Origin: Treponema sp.
Lineage (GTDB): Bacteria > Spirochaetota > Spirochaetia > Treponematales > Treponemataceae
DNA: 61,283 nt
Reading direction: 5' to 3'
NCBI GenBank assembly: GCA_024693715.1
Contig: JAILKS010000037.1
Coordinates: forward strand, 1-61,283
Under the pieces are notes generated by a model. The model did no database searches, was not told the origin of the DNA, and was given only the letters and a program-made list of their open reading frames with translations. Made by a program: the position numbers and the translations under genes. This document shows positions 16,471-24,077 of this stretch, one piece after another (the first letter of the stretch is position 1; every line of letters starts with the position of its first letter).

Positions 16471-16953
16471 TTAATTTGCTTTTTTTGAAGTCATCATAAG
16501 TTGATTTTTGATTTTGTTCATATATCGTCTGGAAACAATCGCATTTTTTCCGTCTGCGTAGATTACCTTGATTATTCCGCTTAATGACATGTCAAGCTTT
16601 TCTACTTTTGAAAAATTTACGATATCTGTATTCGAAATCCTGATGAAATCAATCCAGCCGAAACGTTCAGCCATTTCTTCGATTTCATAGAGCCTTAATT
16701 TTAACAATAGAGGTTCAGCTTCTTTTTCACATTCAACATAGACCTTTTTGTCCATACTGTAGATTCTGAGTATCTCGTTTTGTTTAAGCTGCACGCAGAA
16801 ATCTCCATCCCATGCTGCTATTCTGCAGATTCTGCCGCTTTCATCCATCATACTGATTTTTTCAGCTATGGAATTGATTGCCTCATTTTTTTGTTCCGCA
16901 TGAATTACGCAATATGGTTTTTCGCATTTTTCAATTTTAATTTGTGTCTGCAT
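16471..16953 (-). CDS. Stand-alone LytTR-domain DNA-binding regulator
   Basis: 160 residues. The C-terminal half (about 60-155) is a LytTR domain: EIEEMAERFGWIDFIRISNTDIVNFSKVEKLDM, then YADGKNAIVSRRYMNKIK. No receiver domain is present; the N-terminal 60 residues are not recognised. It forms a regulatory pair with the DUF3021 protein. GGAGG lies six bases before ATG. Candidate binding sites are the phased repeats upstream of this operon and of nfeD, because LytTR proteins bind direct repeats about two turns apart; this link is inference. Confidence 0.85.
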   Translation of the reverse strand: MQTQIKIEKCEKPYCVIHAEQKNEAINSIAEKISMMDESGRICRIAAWDGDFCVQLKQNEILRIYSMDKKVYVECEKEAEPLLLKLRLYEIEEMAERFGWIDFIRISNTDIVNFSKVEKLDMSLSGIIKVIYADGKNAIVSRRYMNKIKNQLMMTSKKAN

Positions 16954-16964
16954 GAAATCCTCCT

Positions 16965-17543
16965 TTATTTTAAGGTCCTGTATCCAATTGTAAGCACTGG
17001 TGAATGTTTTGAAAAGTCGTTTAATTCAGAATTTTGATTTCCCAGAAGAAAACGTGATGTTCCGCCGAATTCGACTACAAAAGCCATGCTCTGGCAAAAC
17101 TGAAATTCAAAGCCTCCGCCAAATTTAATGCTCATAAGATAAGGTCCTTCGAAAAATCGACAAGTCTCTGTTTTGAAAAGGCAAAAAGAAGCCCCGCCGA
17201 AACCATAAGCTCTAACAGTAAAATCATTTCGTTTGAAACATCCGCCGAAGATGATTTTGTCTCCTGCTTCAAGACCGTAGAAACTGTCTGTTTTATTAAA
17301 AAGAGCGCCTCCTTCACTTTGAATAAAAATACAGTTTCTAAGAACATAATTGTTTTTTTCAGAAATAAGTCTGAATCCAAACTCTCCGCTACCTCCTGTG
17401 ATTTTATCTTCCCAGATGAAAAATCCTCCTGAAGTAGTTTTGTAAGAAAAATCTGCAGATGAAGGTAAATCAGTTTGTTCATCTGCAAAACCCGAACAGC
17501 AGAAACCTGCGGCCAAAATCAATGTTATAAGTATCTTTTTCAT
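16965..17543 (-). CDS. Exported protein, possibly a small outer-membrane beta-barrel
   Basis: 192 residues with a signal peptide (MKKILITLILAAGFCCSGFA). The mature part is rich in glycine and alternating aromatic/hydrophobic strands (DFTVRAYGFGGASFCLF, MSIKFGGGFEFQF, FVVEFGGTSRFLLG) and ends in a strand with YRTLK. This suggests a small beta-barrel, but no family was recognised. It is the first gene of the LytTR-DUF3021 operon, 11 bases before the regulator. Confidence 0.65.
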   Translation of the reverse strand: MKKILITLILAAGFCCSGFADEQTDLPSSADFSYKTTSGGFFIWEDKITGGSGEFGFRLISEKNNYVLRNCIFIQSEGGALFNKTDSFYGLEAGDKIIFGGCFKRNDFTVRAYGFGGASFCLFKTETCRFFEGPYLMSIKFGGGFEFQFCQSMAFVVEFGGTSRFLLGNQNSELNDFSKHSPVLTIGYRTLK

Positions 17544-17584
17544 GGCTTTAATATAGCGTCAGAAATAATAAAAGGGTGATTTTC

Positions 17585-17617
17585 TGCGACAAGTGGTAAT
17601 TTATTGCGACAGGTGGC
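17585..17617. repeat. Paired direct repeats upstream of the exported protein-LytTR-DUF3021 operon
   Basis: TGCGACARGTGGY occurs at 17585-17597 and 17605-17617, a 20-base period. The minus-strand copy nearest the operon contributes TTGTCG, which could serve as -35 with TATTAT 16 bases on. The arrangement fits LytTR-type direct-repeat operators and possible autoregulation. Not tested. Confidence 0.55.
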
Positions 17618-17691
17618 AGAAAAATAATAAATTTTCTTTTTTTAAATACTTATGTTAGAATATGCAGTAGTTAGGGGTGTAAATAAGGAAA

Positions 17692-19242
17692 ATGAAAAAA
17701 TCATCAGTTGTAATATTGTTTTTAATCTCTGTTGTTTTTATTTCCTGTGAAATTCATGCAACAGGTGAGGTTTATAAGCAGGAAACCTTGCGTAATGAAG
17801 AGGTTAGTGAAGTCCGCTCAGAATCCCTTGATTTTATCTTCAATAATACTACGCTTGGAACAACTACAATTTCAATAAAACGAAGTGAATGGAACAAACT
17901 TTGTGATAATTACAGGTATTTTTATAAAAACGAAAATTATGTTCATGCAGAAAATTATAAATATGAAAAGGATGGAAAAGTATGGTCAATTCCAAATGTA
18001 GGTTTTCGTCTTCGTGGTAATACAAGCCGTTATTGTCCTCAGGGAAAAGACAATGGCCGTGAGCAGGGACAGATGAATGCAGAATGGAATAAGAATTATT
18101 ATGATTATGCAGAAAAACCTAACAGCGATTACCGTCAGGCACATTTTAAGGTCGATTTTGAAGAATTTTTAGAAGAAGGAGAAGATCTTAAGATGTCCGG
18201 CTGCATGAAAGGTGTTGCCCTTAAAAGAATGGATGGAAGTTGTACACGTGAAATCTTTTGTTATGATTTATTTCATCGCTATGGAATATGGACAGCGCCT
18301 CGTGCAAGTCATACAAGGCTTATCTTAAAAATTATTGAAGATAAAAAAGGCAATATAGTTACGACAGTAAATTATGGCGTTTATGAAATGTTTGAAGAGG
18401 TAAACAAGCAGTCACTTAAGGCTCGTGCAAATGGAGAAAATGCTGCTGAAAATGCCTGGAAAAATGACAAAGGAAATTTGTGGAAGTGTACGACAGATTT
18501 AACCGATCCGGGTGATTACGGGATGGGTGTTGAAAAAGTAGCTATTGAATTTAATGAAGACGGAAATCGTACAAAAATAATAGATGAAAGATATCCGATG
18601 GATCTAAAAACAAATAAGGATAAACTTGAAGACGCAAAAAAAGAAATGAAGGATTTTATTTCAGAGCTTAATGAACTTTCTGATACAGACATTGAACAGA
18701 TTAAAGCTTTTTATGAAAAATGGTTTGATGTTGATTTCTTTATAAAAACACTTGCCGTCAGCGTTTTGTGCGGTATGGATGATGATTACTGGGGCAACGC
18801 AAATAATTATTATCTTTATTTTGATACAGGTAAAAAGGGAAGCGGTAAACTTTATTACATTCCTTATGATTATGATAATTCTTTGGGCGGTTCAATTCAT
18901 GAAGGCGGCTTTAACAATAATCCTCTTGAATGGGGACTTGGAAAAAATCGACCGTTAATAGACAAGCTTTTGAAGGTTCCTGAATATAGGGAAAAATATA
19001 TTAATCTGTTGCAGGAAGTTTCTGCTGAGGATTCTGAATGGAACGCAAGACTGTGCACCAGTCGTTTCAATGAGTGGAAGATAATGGTAAGTCCGTATCT
19101 TTACAGTTCAGATCTTGATTATCATATCGGGGTAAACGGTTTTTGGGATGGAACGTGGTGCCCTTCCGGATATTCTCTGGCATATGAGACAAACAATATA
19201 TATGATGCAACTCGTGAAGCTTTTTATAAATGGATAAAATGA
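17692..19242 (+). CDS. CotH-kinase-family lipoprotein
   Basis: 516 residues with a lipoprotein signal (lipobox VFISC). Residues about 45-470 match the CotH kinase fold: an N-terminal FRLRGNTSR motif, KRMDGSCTREIFCYDLFHRYGI, YGVYEMFEEV, and the metal/catalytic segment GNANNYYLYF...YYIPYDYDNSLGG. CotH proteins are atypical kinases or kinase-like proteins, often with exported enzymes. Position at the head of a three-gene operon with 14-base spacing to the next gene suggests shared regulation, but no functional link is clear. Confidence 0.85.
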   Translation: MKKSSVVILFLISVVFISCEIHATGEVYKQETLRNEEVSEVRSESLDFIFNNTTLGTTTISIKRSEWNKLCDNYRYFYKNENYVHAENYKYEKDGKVWSIPNVGFRLRGNTSRYCPQGKDNGREQGQMNAEWNKNYYDYAEKPNSDYRQAHFKVDFEEFLEEGEDLKMSGCMKGVALKRMDGSCTREIFCYDLFHRYGIWTAPRASHTRLILKIIEDKKGNIVTTVNYGVYEMFEEVNKQSLKARANGENAAENAWKNDKGNLWKCTTDLTDPGDYGMGVEKVAIEFNEDGNRTKIIDERYPMDLKTNKDKLEDAKKEMKDFISELNELSDTDIEQIKAFYEKWFDVDFFIKTLAVSVLCGMDDDYWGNANNYYLYFDTGKKGSGKLYYIPYDYDNSLGGSIHEGGFNNNPLEWGLGKNRPLIDKLLKVPEYREKYINLLQEVSAEDSEWNARLCTSRFNEWKIMVSPYLYSSDLDYHIGVNGFWDGTWCPSGYSLAYETNNIYDATREAFYKWIK

Positions 19243-19256
19243 GGTAAAAACAGAAT

Positions 19257-20138
19257 ATGACAAACGATTCAAATGAAATAACCCGACAGTATTTTGACAG
19301 TCTGCTTCTTGAAACAAGATACTTTGACAGCACTCTTTCTGATACAACAATTAATCTTTTTGGTCAGGAATTTTCCATGCCTGTTGCAACTGCTGCTCTA
19401 TCGCATCTTAATAATACAGCTCCTGACGGTATGGTAAAAATGGCAGAAGGAGCTTATAAAGCAAATGCGCTTTGTTTCTGTGGAATGGGAGAACTTGATG
19501 AGCTTAAAGCGATGTGTGCAACTGGTGCAAAAATTATAAAAATAATCAAGCCTCATGAAGATAATGATATAATCCTTTCTGTAATTCATGATTGCGAAGC
19601 TGCCGGAGCCTTTGCACTTGGAATGGATATTGATCATGCGTTTGCAGGCAATGGTGAATATGACAATGTACTTGGACTCCCTGTAAAGTCAAAATCAACT
19701 GAAGAAATGCGTACGTTTCTACAAGCAACAAAGCTTCCTTTTATAGTTAAAGGAGTACTGAGCGTGCATGATGCCTTGAAGGCTGTAGAAATTGGAGCTG
19801 CCGGAATTATTGTTTCACATCATCATGGGATTATGGATTATGCTGTTCCTCCGCTGATGATACTTCCAGAAATTAAAAAAGCAGTCGGTAATAAGCTTAC
19901 AATTTTTGTAGACTGTTGCATCGAAAGCGGTATGGATGCATTTAAAGCGCTGGCACTTGGAGCAGATGCAGTTTGTACAGGACGTGCCATAATGCCTCCT
20001 CTCAAGGAAAAGGGTTCTGATGGTGTAAAGGAAAAGCTTGAAGAAATAAATCGTTCCTTAAGGGCTACGATGAATCGTACAGGTTTTAAAACTCTTTCTC
20101 AGATTGATGACAGTGTAATTTATCATAAGAATTTTTAA
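19257..20138 (+). CDS. FMN-dependent alpha-hydroxy-acid dehydrogenase-like protein
   Basis: 293 residues with a TIM-barrel order typical of the family: FGQEFSMPVATAALSHL (FMN loop), a lysine in PFIVKGVLSVHDALKA, an active-site segment SHHHGIMDY, and the phosphate-binding VDCCIESGMDAFKALALGADAVCTGRA. The usual SNHGxRQ reads SHHHGIM, so the substrate-binding arginine is missing and the substrate is probably not lactate or glycolate. It is short at the N-terminus. It is followed 12 bases later by a sugar-isomerase-like gene. Confidence 0.8.
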   Translation: MTNDSNEITRQYFDSLLLETRYFDSTLSDTTINLFGQEFSMPVATAALSHLNNTAPDGMVKMAEGAYKANALCFCGMGELDELKAMCATGAKIIKIIKPHEDNDIILSVIHDCEAAGAFALGMDIDHAFAGNGEYDNVLGLPVKSKSTEEMRTFLQATKLPFIVKGVLSVHDALKAVEIGAAGIIVSHHHGIMDYAVPPLMILPEIKKAVGNKLTIFVDCCIESGMDAFKALALGADAVCTGRAIMPPLKEKGSDGVKEKLEEINRSLRATMNRTGFKTLSQIDDSVIYHKNF

Positions 20139-20150
20139 TGGGGGAGCGGT

Positions 20151-20993
20151 ATGCGTTTAGGCGGTGGAATAGAAAAACAATATAATAATCCCGACGAATG
20201 GGTTAGTCTTGCAAAGGAGCTTCGTTATAGTGCAGTGCTTTGTCCTATAGACAGTCACAGTGATTCAGCAACAAGAAAGGCTTATCTTCAGGCTGCAAAA
20301 AAAGCGGATCTTTTAATAGGAGAAACAGGAGTCTGGAAAAATACACTTTCAATTAATGACAGTGAGCGAAAAGCTGCAATGAATTATGCAAAGGAACAGC
20401 TTGCGCTTGCAGATGAGATGGGTGCAAATTGTTGTGTTAATATAATCGGAAGCAGGAATCCTCAAAACTGGGATGGTTTTTGTGCGGAGAATTATTCATC
20501 TGATTTTTATTCTCTTGCAGTAGACAGTATTCAGGAAATTATTGATGCTGTAAAACCAATGCATACTTTTTATACAATTGAACCTATGCCGTGGCTTGTC
20601 CCTGATTCTCCGGAGCAGTATCTGAAGCTTATAAAAGATGTTGACCGTAAAGAATTTGCAGTTCATCTTGATTTTGTTAATATGATAAATTGTCCTGAAC
20701 GGTATTGCAAAAGTACGGAGTTTATTCAGCATTGTTTTGATTTGCTTGGTCCGTACATAAAAAGCATTCATGGAAAGGATGTTCTTATGGAGCAGGCCTA
20801 TACCACACTGATTCATGAGACTATGCCGGGAAAGGGCAGCCTTGACTATAAAAAGATTCTTGCTATGGTAGAAAAGCTTGGTCAGAATATCCCTCTTTTT
20901 GTTGAGCATCTTCCGGATTTTGAAACATATCGTTGTGCTGCAAATTATGTTCGTAATCAGGCGGAGCAGGCAGGTATTGTCGTAAAGGGATAA
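20151..20993 (+). CDS. Sugar phosphate isomerase/epimerase-like TIM barrel (AP endonuclease family 2 fold)
   Basis: 280 residues. Candidate metal ligands occur in order: glutamate in FYTIEPMPW (about 144), aspartate/histidine in FAVHLDFVNM (about 171), histidine in IKSIHGKDV (about 205), and glutamate in PLFVEHLPD (about 258). This matches xylose-isomerase-like epimerases. The ribosome site GGGGGAG precedes ATG. Pairing with an FMN oxidoreductase suggests a sugar-acid or polyol pathway, but the substrate is unknown. Confidence 0.8.
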   Translation: MRLGGGIEKQYNNPDEWVSLAKELRYSAVLCPIDSHSDSATRKAYLQAAKKADLLIGETGVWKNTLSINDSERKAAMNYAKEQLALADEMGANCCVNIIGSRNPQNWDGFCAENYSSDFYSLAVDSIQEIIDAVKPMHTFYTIEPMPWLVPDSPEQYLKLIKDVDRKEFAVHLDFVNMINCPERYCKSTEFIQHCFDLLGPYIKSIHGKDVLMEQAYTTLIHETMPGKGSLDYKKILAMVEKLGQNIPLFVEHLPDFETYRCAANYVRNQAEQAGIVVKG

Positions 20994-20995
20994 AT

Positions 20996-21015
20996 CTCAT
21001 TGTATTGAGTTTATT
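20996..21015 (+). terminator. Weak hairpin after the CotH operon
   Basis: CTCA-TTGTAT-TGAG followed by TTTATTTTAG, directly after the isomerase stop codon. The stem is only four to six pairs, so efficiency is doubtful. Confidence 0.3.
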
Positions 21016-21044
21016 TTAGTTTTCAATTTCATATAAATTTGTTA

Positions 21045-21075
21045 TAATCTACTTATCTAGAAGGAAGGTAGATTA
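21045..21075 (+). promoter_or_regulatory. Perfect 8-bp dyad enclosing the ribosome site of the Rrf2 gene
   Basis: TAATCTAC (21045-21052) and GTAGATTA (21068-21075) are exact inverse complements and the second arm touches the ATG. The Shine-Dalgarno AAGGAAGG lies partly in the loop. The -10 TATAAT (21043-21048) overlaps the first arm. It could be the protein's own operator or a translational hairpin. Confidence 0.6.
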
Positions 21076-21480
21076 ATGATAGTTTCAACACGTGGAAGAT
21101 ACGCTTTAAGAGTTATGGTAGATCTTGCAGAAAATCATGATAAGGATCGTACACCGCTTAAAGAAATTGCAGAACGACAGAATATTTCTCAAAAATATAT
21201 AGAAACTATTATGACTTTATTGTCGAAAAATGGATTTGTTGATGCAATTCAGGGAAAAGGCGGCGGTTACAGATTGAATCGTTCTCCGGTTGAATATAAA
21301 GTCGGCGATATTCTAAGAGTAACAGAAGGAACTCTTGCACCGGTTGCATGTCTTGAAAAAGGTGCTGTTCCATGCGAACGTAAATCTTTCTGTAAGACAC
21401 TTCCTGTCTGGACAAAGCTTGATGAAATAGTTGAAAATTATCTTGATAGTGTTACACTCGCAGATTTAATTAAATCGTAA
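21076..21480 (+). CDS. Rrf2-family transcriptional regulator (IscR-like)
   Basis: 134 residues beginning IVSTRGRYALRVMVDLA, with a winged helix (about 10-65; KEIAERQNISQKYIETIMTLLSKNGFV) and the wing QGKGGGYRLNRSP. Three cysteines cluster in ACLEKGAVPCERKSFC, like the Fe-S ligands of IscR though with wider first spacing (x7 then x5). It is likely a redox, Fe-S or cysteine-metabolism sensor. No cysteine desulfurase gene is nearby. Its stop codon abuts that of mnmA (a sulfur-transfer enzyme) with no gap, which may be coincidental. Confidence 0.87.
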   Translation: MIVSTRGRYALRVMVDLAENHDKDRTPLKEIAERQNISQKYIETIMTLLSKNGFVDAIQGKGGGYRLNRSPVEYKVGDILRVTEGTLAPVACLEKGAVPCERKSFCKTLPVWTKLDEIVENYLDSVTLADLIKS

Positions 21481-22647
21481 TCAGCGGACTATTATTCCGC
21501 CACCGATAATTACATCATCCTTATATAAAACAACTGACTGTCCTGGAGTGACGGCATATTGTTCACCGTCAAAGGTAACTTTCCATGCCTGACCTTTGTA
21601 GACAGTTTTATCATCATCCGGCGGATTATATTTTTCGATAAAAGCCATTGTTGTTTTACTTCGAAGACGGATTTTTACAAGTGCTTCGAACGGTTCCGAA
21701 GGCTCTGCATCTCCCGGCCATACAAAATCATCTGCAATGAGACTTGCTGAATTAAGCTCCTTTTTTTCTGCAAGAACAATTTCGTTTGTTTTTGCATCAA
21801 TTGATTTTACATAGTAAGGAACTGGTCCTGAAACTCCAAGCCCGCGTCTTTGTCCTATGGTGTAGTGTTCAATTCCCTTGTTCTGCCCGATGATTTTTCC
21901 TTCTGTGTTGACGAAGTTTCCTGGTATGGACGGCTTGTCTGAAAAAAGACTGTCGATATATTTAATATCTATAAAATCCTGGCTTTCTTTTCTGTTTGCA
22001 GCACTGAGATTAGCTTTATGAGCCAGTTCAAAAACCTCAGATTTTTTTATGTTGGAAAGCGGAAACCTTACTTTTTCAAGAACGTCTGAAGGAATCCTGC
22101 ACAAAAAATAAGTCTGATCTTTTGATTCATCAGAAGCGCAGGCTATCATGCAGGGACGTTTATCTGTAGACCACAAGCCTTCTTCCGGGCGGACAATTTT
22201 TGCGTAATGTCCGGTGCAGAAATAATCATAATCAATATTGAGTTTTTTTATTCCTTCGAGCAGTGCGCCGAATTTTATAAAGCGGTTACATCTTATGCAT
22301 GGATTTGGAGTTTTTCCGTTTCTGTATTCATCAGTAAAATAATCAAGAACAAAATGATTGTATTCCTTACTTACATCTATAACCTTATATTCAATATCGT
22401 TTTCTGCACAGAATTTTTTGCAGTCTTCAATGTTTTCTTTTTCATCAGGACTGTAACAGGCATCATGAAAGGCTTTTTCTGTTTTTTCAGCAGGAATATG
22501 TCCATCCCATACCGACATGGTCACGCCGATTACTTTGCATCCGTTTTGTTTTAATAAAAGAGCAGTTAGTGTTGAATCGACTCCGCCCGAAAGTCCTACA
22601 GCAACAACAGAACCAGGCGGCGGTAAAGGTAATTGTTCGTAACGCAT
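21481..22647 (-). CDS. mnmA: tRNA 2-thiouridylase MnmA (variant lacking the second active-site cysteine)
   Basis: 388 residues; thiolates U34 of Lys, Glu and Gln tRNAs. Visible are the PP-loop GLSGGVDST, the first catalytic cysteine in NPCIRCNRFIKFG, CTGHYAKI, and the central-domain YTIGQRRGLG. The second cysteine, normally in a GICFIGE motif, is replaced: the segment reads KESQDFIDIKYI. A related class without this cysteine seems to exist in other anaerobes, from memory. A TTGACG-18-TATACT promoter lies upstream, with no clear Shine-Dalgarno. Confidence 0.88.
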   Translation of the reverse strand: MRYEQLPLPPPGSVVAVGLSGGVDSTLTALLLKQNGCKVIGVTMSVWDGHIPAEKTEKAFHDACYSPDEKENIEDCKKFCAENDIEYKVIDVSKEYNHFVLDYFTDEYRNGKTPNPCIRCNRFIKFGALLEGIKKLNIDYDYFCTGHYAKIVRPEEGLWSTDKRPCMIACASDESKDQTYFLCRIPSDVLEKVRFPLSNIKKSEVFELAHKANLSAANRKESQDFIDIKYIDSLFSDKPSIPGNFVNTEGKIIGQNKGIEHYTIGQRRGLGVSGPVPYYVKSIDAKTNEIVLAEKKELNSASLIADDFVWPGDAEPSEPFEALVKIRLRSKTTMAFIEKYNPPDDDKTVYKGQAWKVTFDGEQYAVTPGQSVVLYKDDVIIGGGIIVR

Positions 22648-22756
22648 TTTCTTTTTAAAGTATATAAAATAGATACCTACCTCGTCAATGGGTGAATTGT
22701 TTTGTAAAGCTGTAGTTTAATTCTCAAAATTTTAGAGATTGCAGAAAGATATATTA

Positions 22757-22786
22757 TTGAAATTTAATATACGCTTGCTATATAAT
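22757..22786 (+). promoter_or_regulatory. purA promoter
   Basis: TTGAAA (22757-22762), 18-base spacer, TATAAT (22781-22786), 33 bases before the purA start codon; a small GCGA-TTT-TCGC hairpin (about 22795-22805) sits in the leader just before GGAGG. Confidence 0.55.
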
Positions 22787-22819
22787 ATCGGCGTGCGATT
22801 TTCGCGGAGGAATATAGTA

Positions 22820-24043
22820 ATGAATGTAGTAGTAATTGGTGCCCAGTGGGGAGATGAAGGAAAAGGTAAAATTGTTGATTATCTTGCAGAAGATGCAAAA
22901 TATGTAGTTCGCTATGCTGGTGGGCCGAATGCCGGTCACACAATTGTCGTAGATGGAAAACAGTATGCACTTCATCAGGTGCCGTCAGGAATTCTTTATT
23001 CAGATAAAAAGGTTTTTCTTGGTTCTGGAATGGTAATTGATGCAGAAGCATTTTTCAATGAACTTCAGATGTTAAAGGATAACGGAATTGACTGGGAAGG
23101 TCGTGTTTTTATTTCTGACAGAGCACACTTGATTTTACCGCGCTACAGACAGATGGATAAAGACCGCGATGCAGCCCGAAAACGTCCAATTGGAACTACT
23201 GGACGCGGAATGGGAATCGCCTATGCAGAAAAAGCTCATAGAGATGGTGTTCGTCTTGCAGATTTAGACTGGCCTGAAAAAATGGCAGAATTTGACGGTG
23301 AAGATAAAGAATTCATCGAAAAATATAAAGACCGTCTTTTAAATATGCGTGTTAATATGGCTGCGGAAATGCACAAGGTAAAAGGAGAAAATATTCTTTT
23401 TGAAGGTGCTCAGGGTGCAATGCTTGATCTTGACAGCGGAACATATCCTTATGTAAGTTCAGGTGCTTCTTGTGCTGCCGGTGCTGCATCTGGCTGCGGA
23501 ATAGGACCTCATGATCTTGATCAGATTGTCGGTGTATTTAAGGCTTATGAAACACGTGTCGGTAATGGACCAATGCCTTCTGAATTTAATGATGAAAGTG
23601 AAGGTGAGCTTTGTCAGTATGTTCGTGATACAGGTCGTGAATATGGAGTTACAACAGGTCGTGCAAGAAGATGCGGTTATCTTGATCTTGTAGCCTTGCG
23701 TTATGCCTGTCGTGTAAATTCACTTGATGGTCTTGTTCTTACACATCTTGATATTTATGATGCGATGGATCAGATTGAAGCTTGTGTTGCATATGAAATT
23801 GACGGCAAGAAAATTACAGATTTCCCTGCAAATGTAAAGGAACTTGAAAATGCAAAACCGGTTCTTGAAACATTCAAGGGATGGAAAACTGAACTTAAAA
23901 ACTGCCGTTCTTATGAAAATCTTCCGGAAAATGCAAAAGCTTACGTTAAATATATAGAAGATTTTTGTGAGACTCCGGTAACTATTATTTCTGTAGGATA
24001 TGAAAGAAATGAAACTTTCGTAAGAAAGAATCCATGGAAATAA
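22820..24043 (+). CDS. purA: Adenylosuccinate synthetase
   Basis: Catalyses the GTP-dependent condensation of IMP and aspartate on the way to AMP. The 407 residues from ATG 22820 start MNVVVIGAQWGDEGKGKIVDYLA, the family's N-terminal P-loop, with the catalytic aspartate in WGDEGKGK and histidine in GGPNAGHT. GTTGRGMGIAYAEK and TTGRARRCGYLDL follow. The start is fixed by GGAGG nine bases upstream; 27 in-frame codons before it are not part of the protein. The ABC exporter genes follow 34 bases later with no terminator seen. Confidence 0.97.
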   Translation: MNVVVIGAQWGDEGKGKIVDYLAEDAKYVVRYAGGPNAGHTIVVDGKQYALHQVPSGILYSDKKVFLGSGMVIDAEAFFNELQMLKDNGIDWEGRVFISDRAHLILPRYRQMDKDRDAARKRPIGTTGRGMGIAYAEKAHRDGVRLADLDWPEKMAEFDGEDKEFIEKYKDRLLNMRVNMAAEMHKVKGENILFEGAQGAMLDLDSGTYPYVSSGASCAAGAASGCGIGPHDLDQIVGVFKAYETRVGNGPMPSEFNDESEGELCQYVRDTGREYGVTTGRARRCGYLDLVALRYACRVNSLDGLVLTHLDIYDAMDQIEACVAYEIDGKKITDFPANVKELENAKPVLETFKGWKTELKNCRSYENLPENAKAYVKYIEDFCETPVTIISVGYERNETFVRKNPWK

Positions 24044-24077
24044 TTGTTTATAGACTGAATAGATTTTAATTTTTTTA

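Noticed and set aside
22790..22812. Riboswitch in the purA leader
   Set aside because: The leader is only about 30 bases and shows one four-pair hairpin; too short for a purine aptamer.
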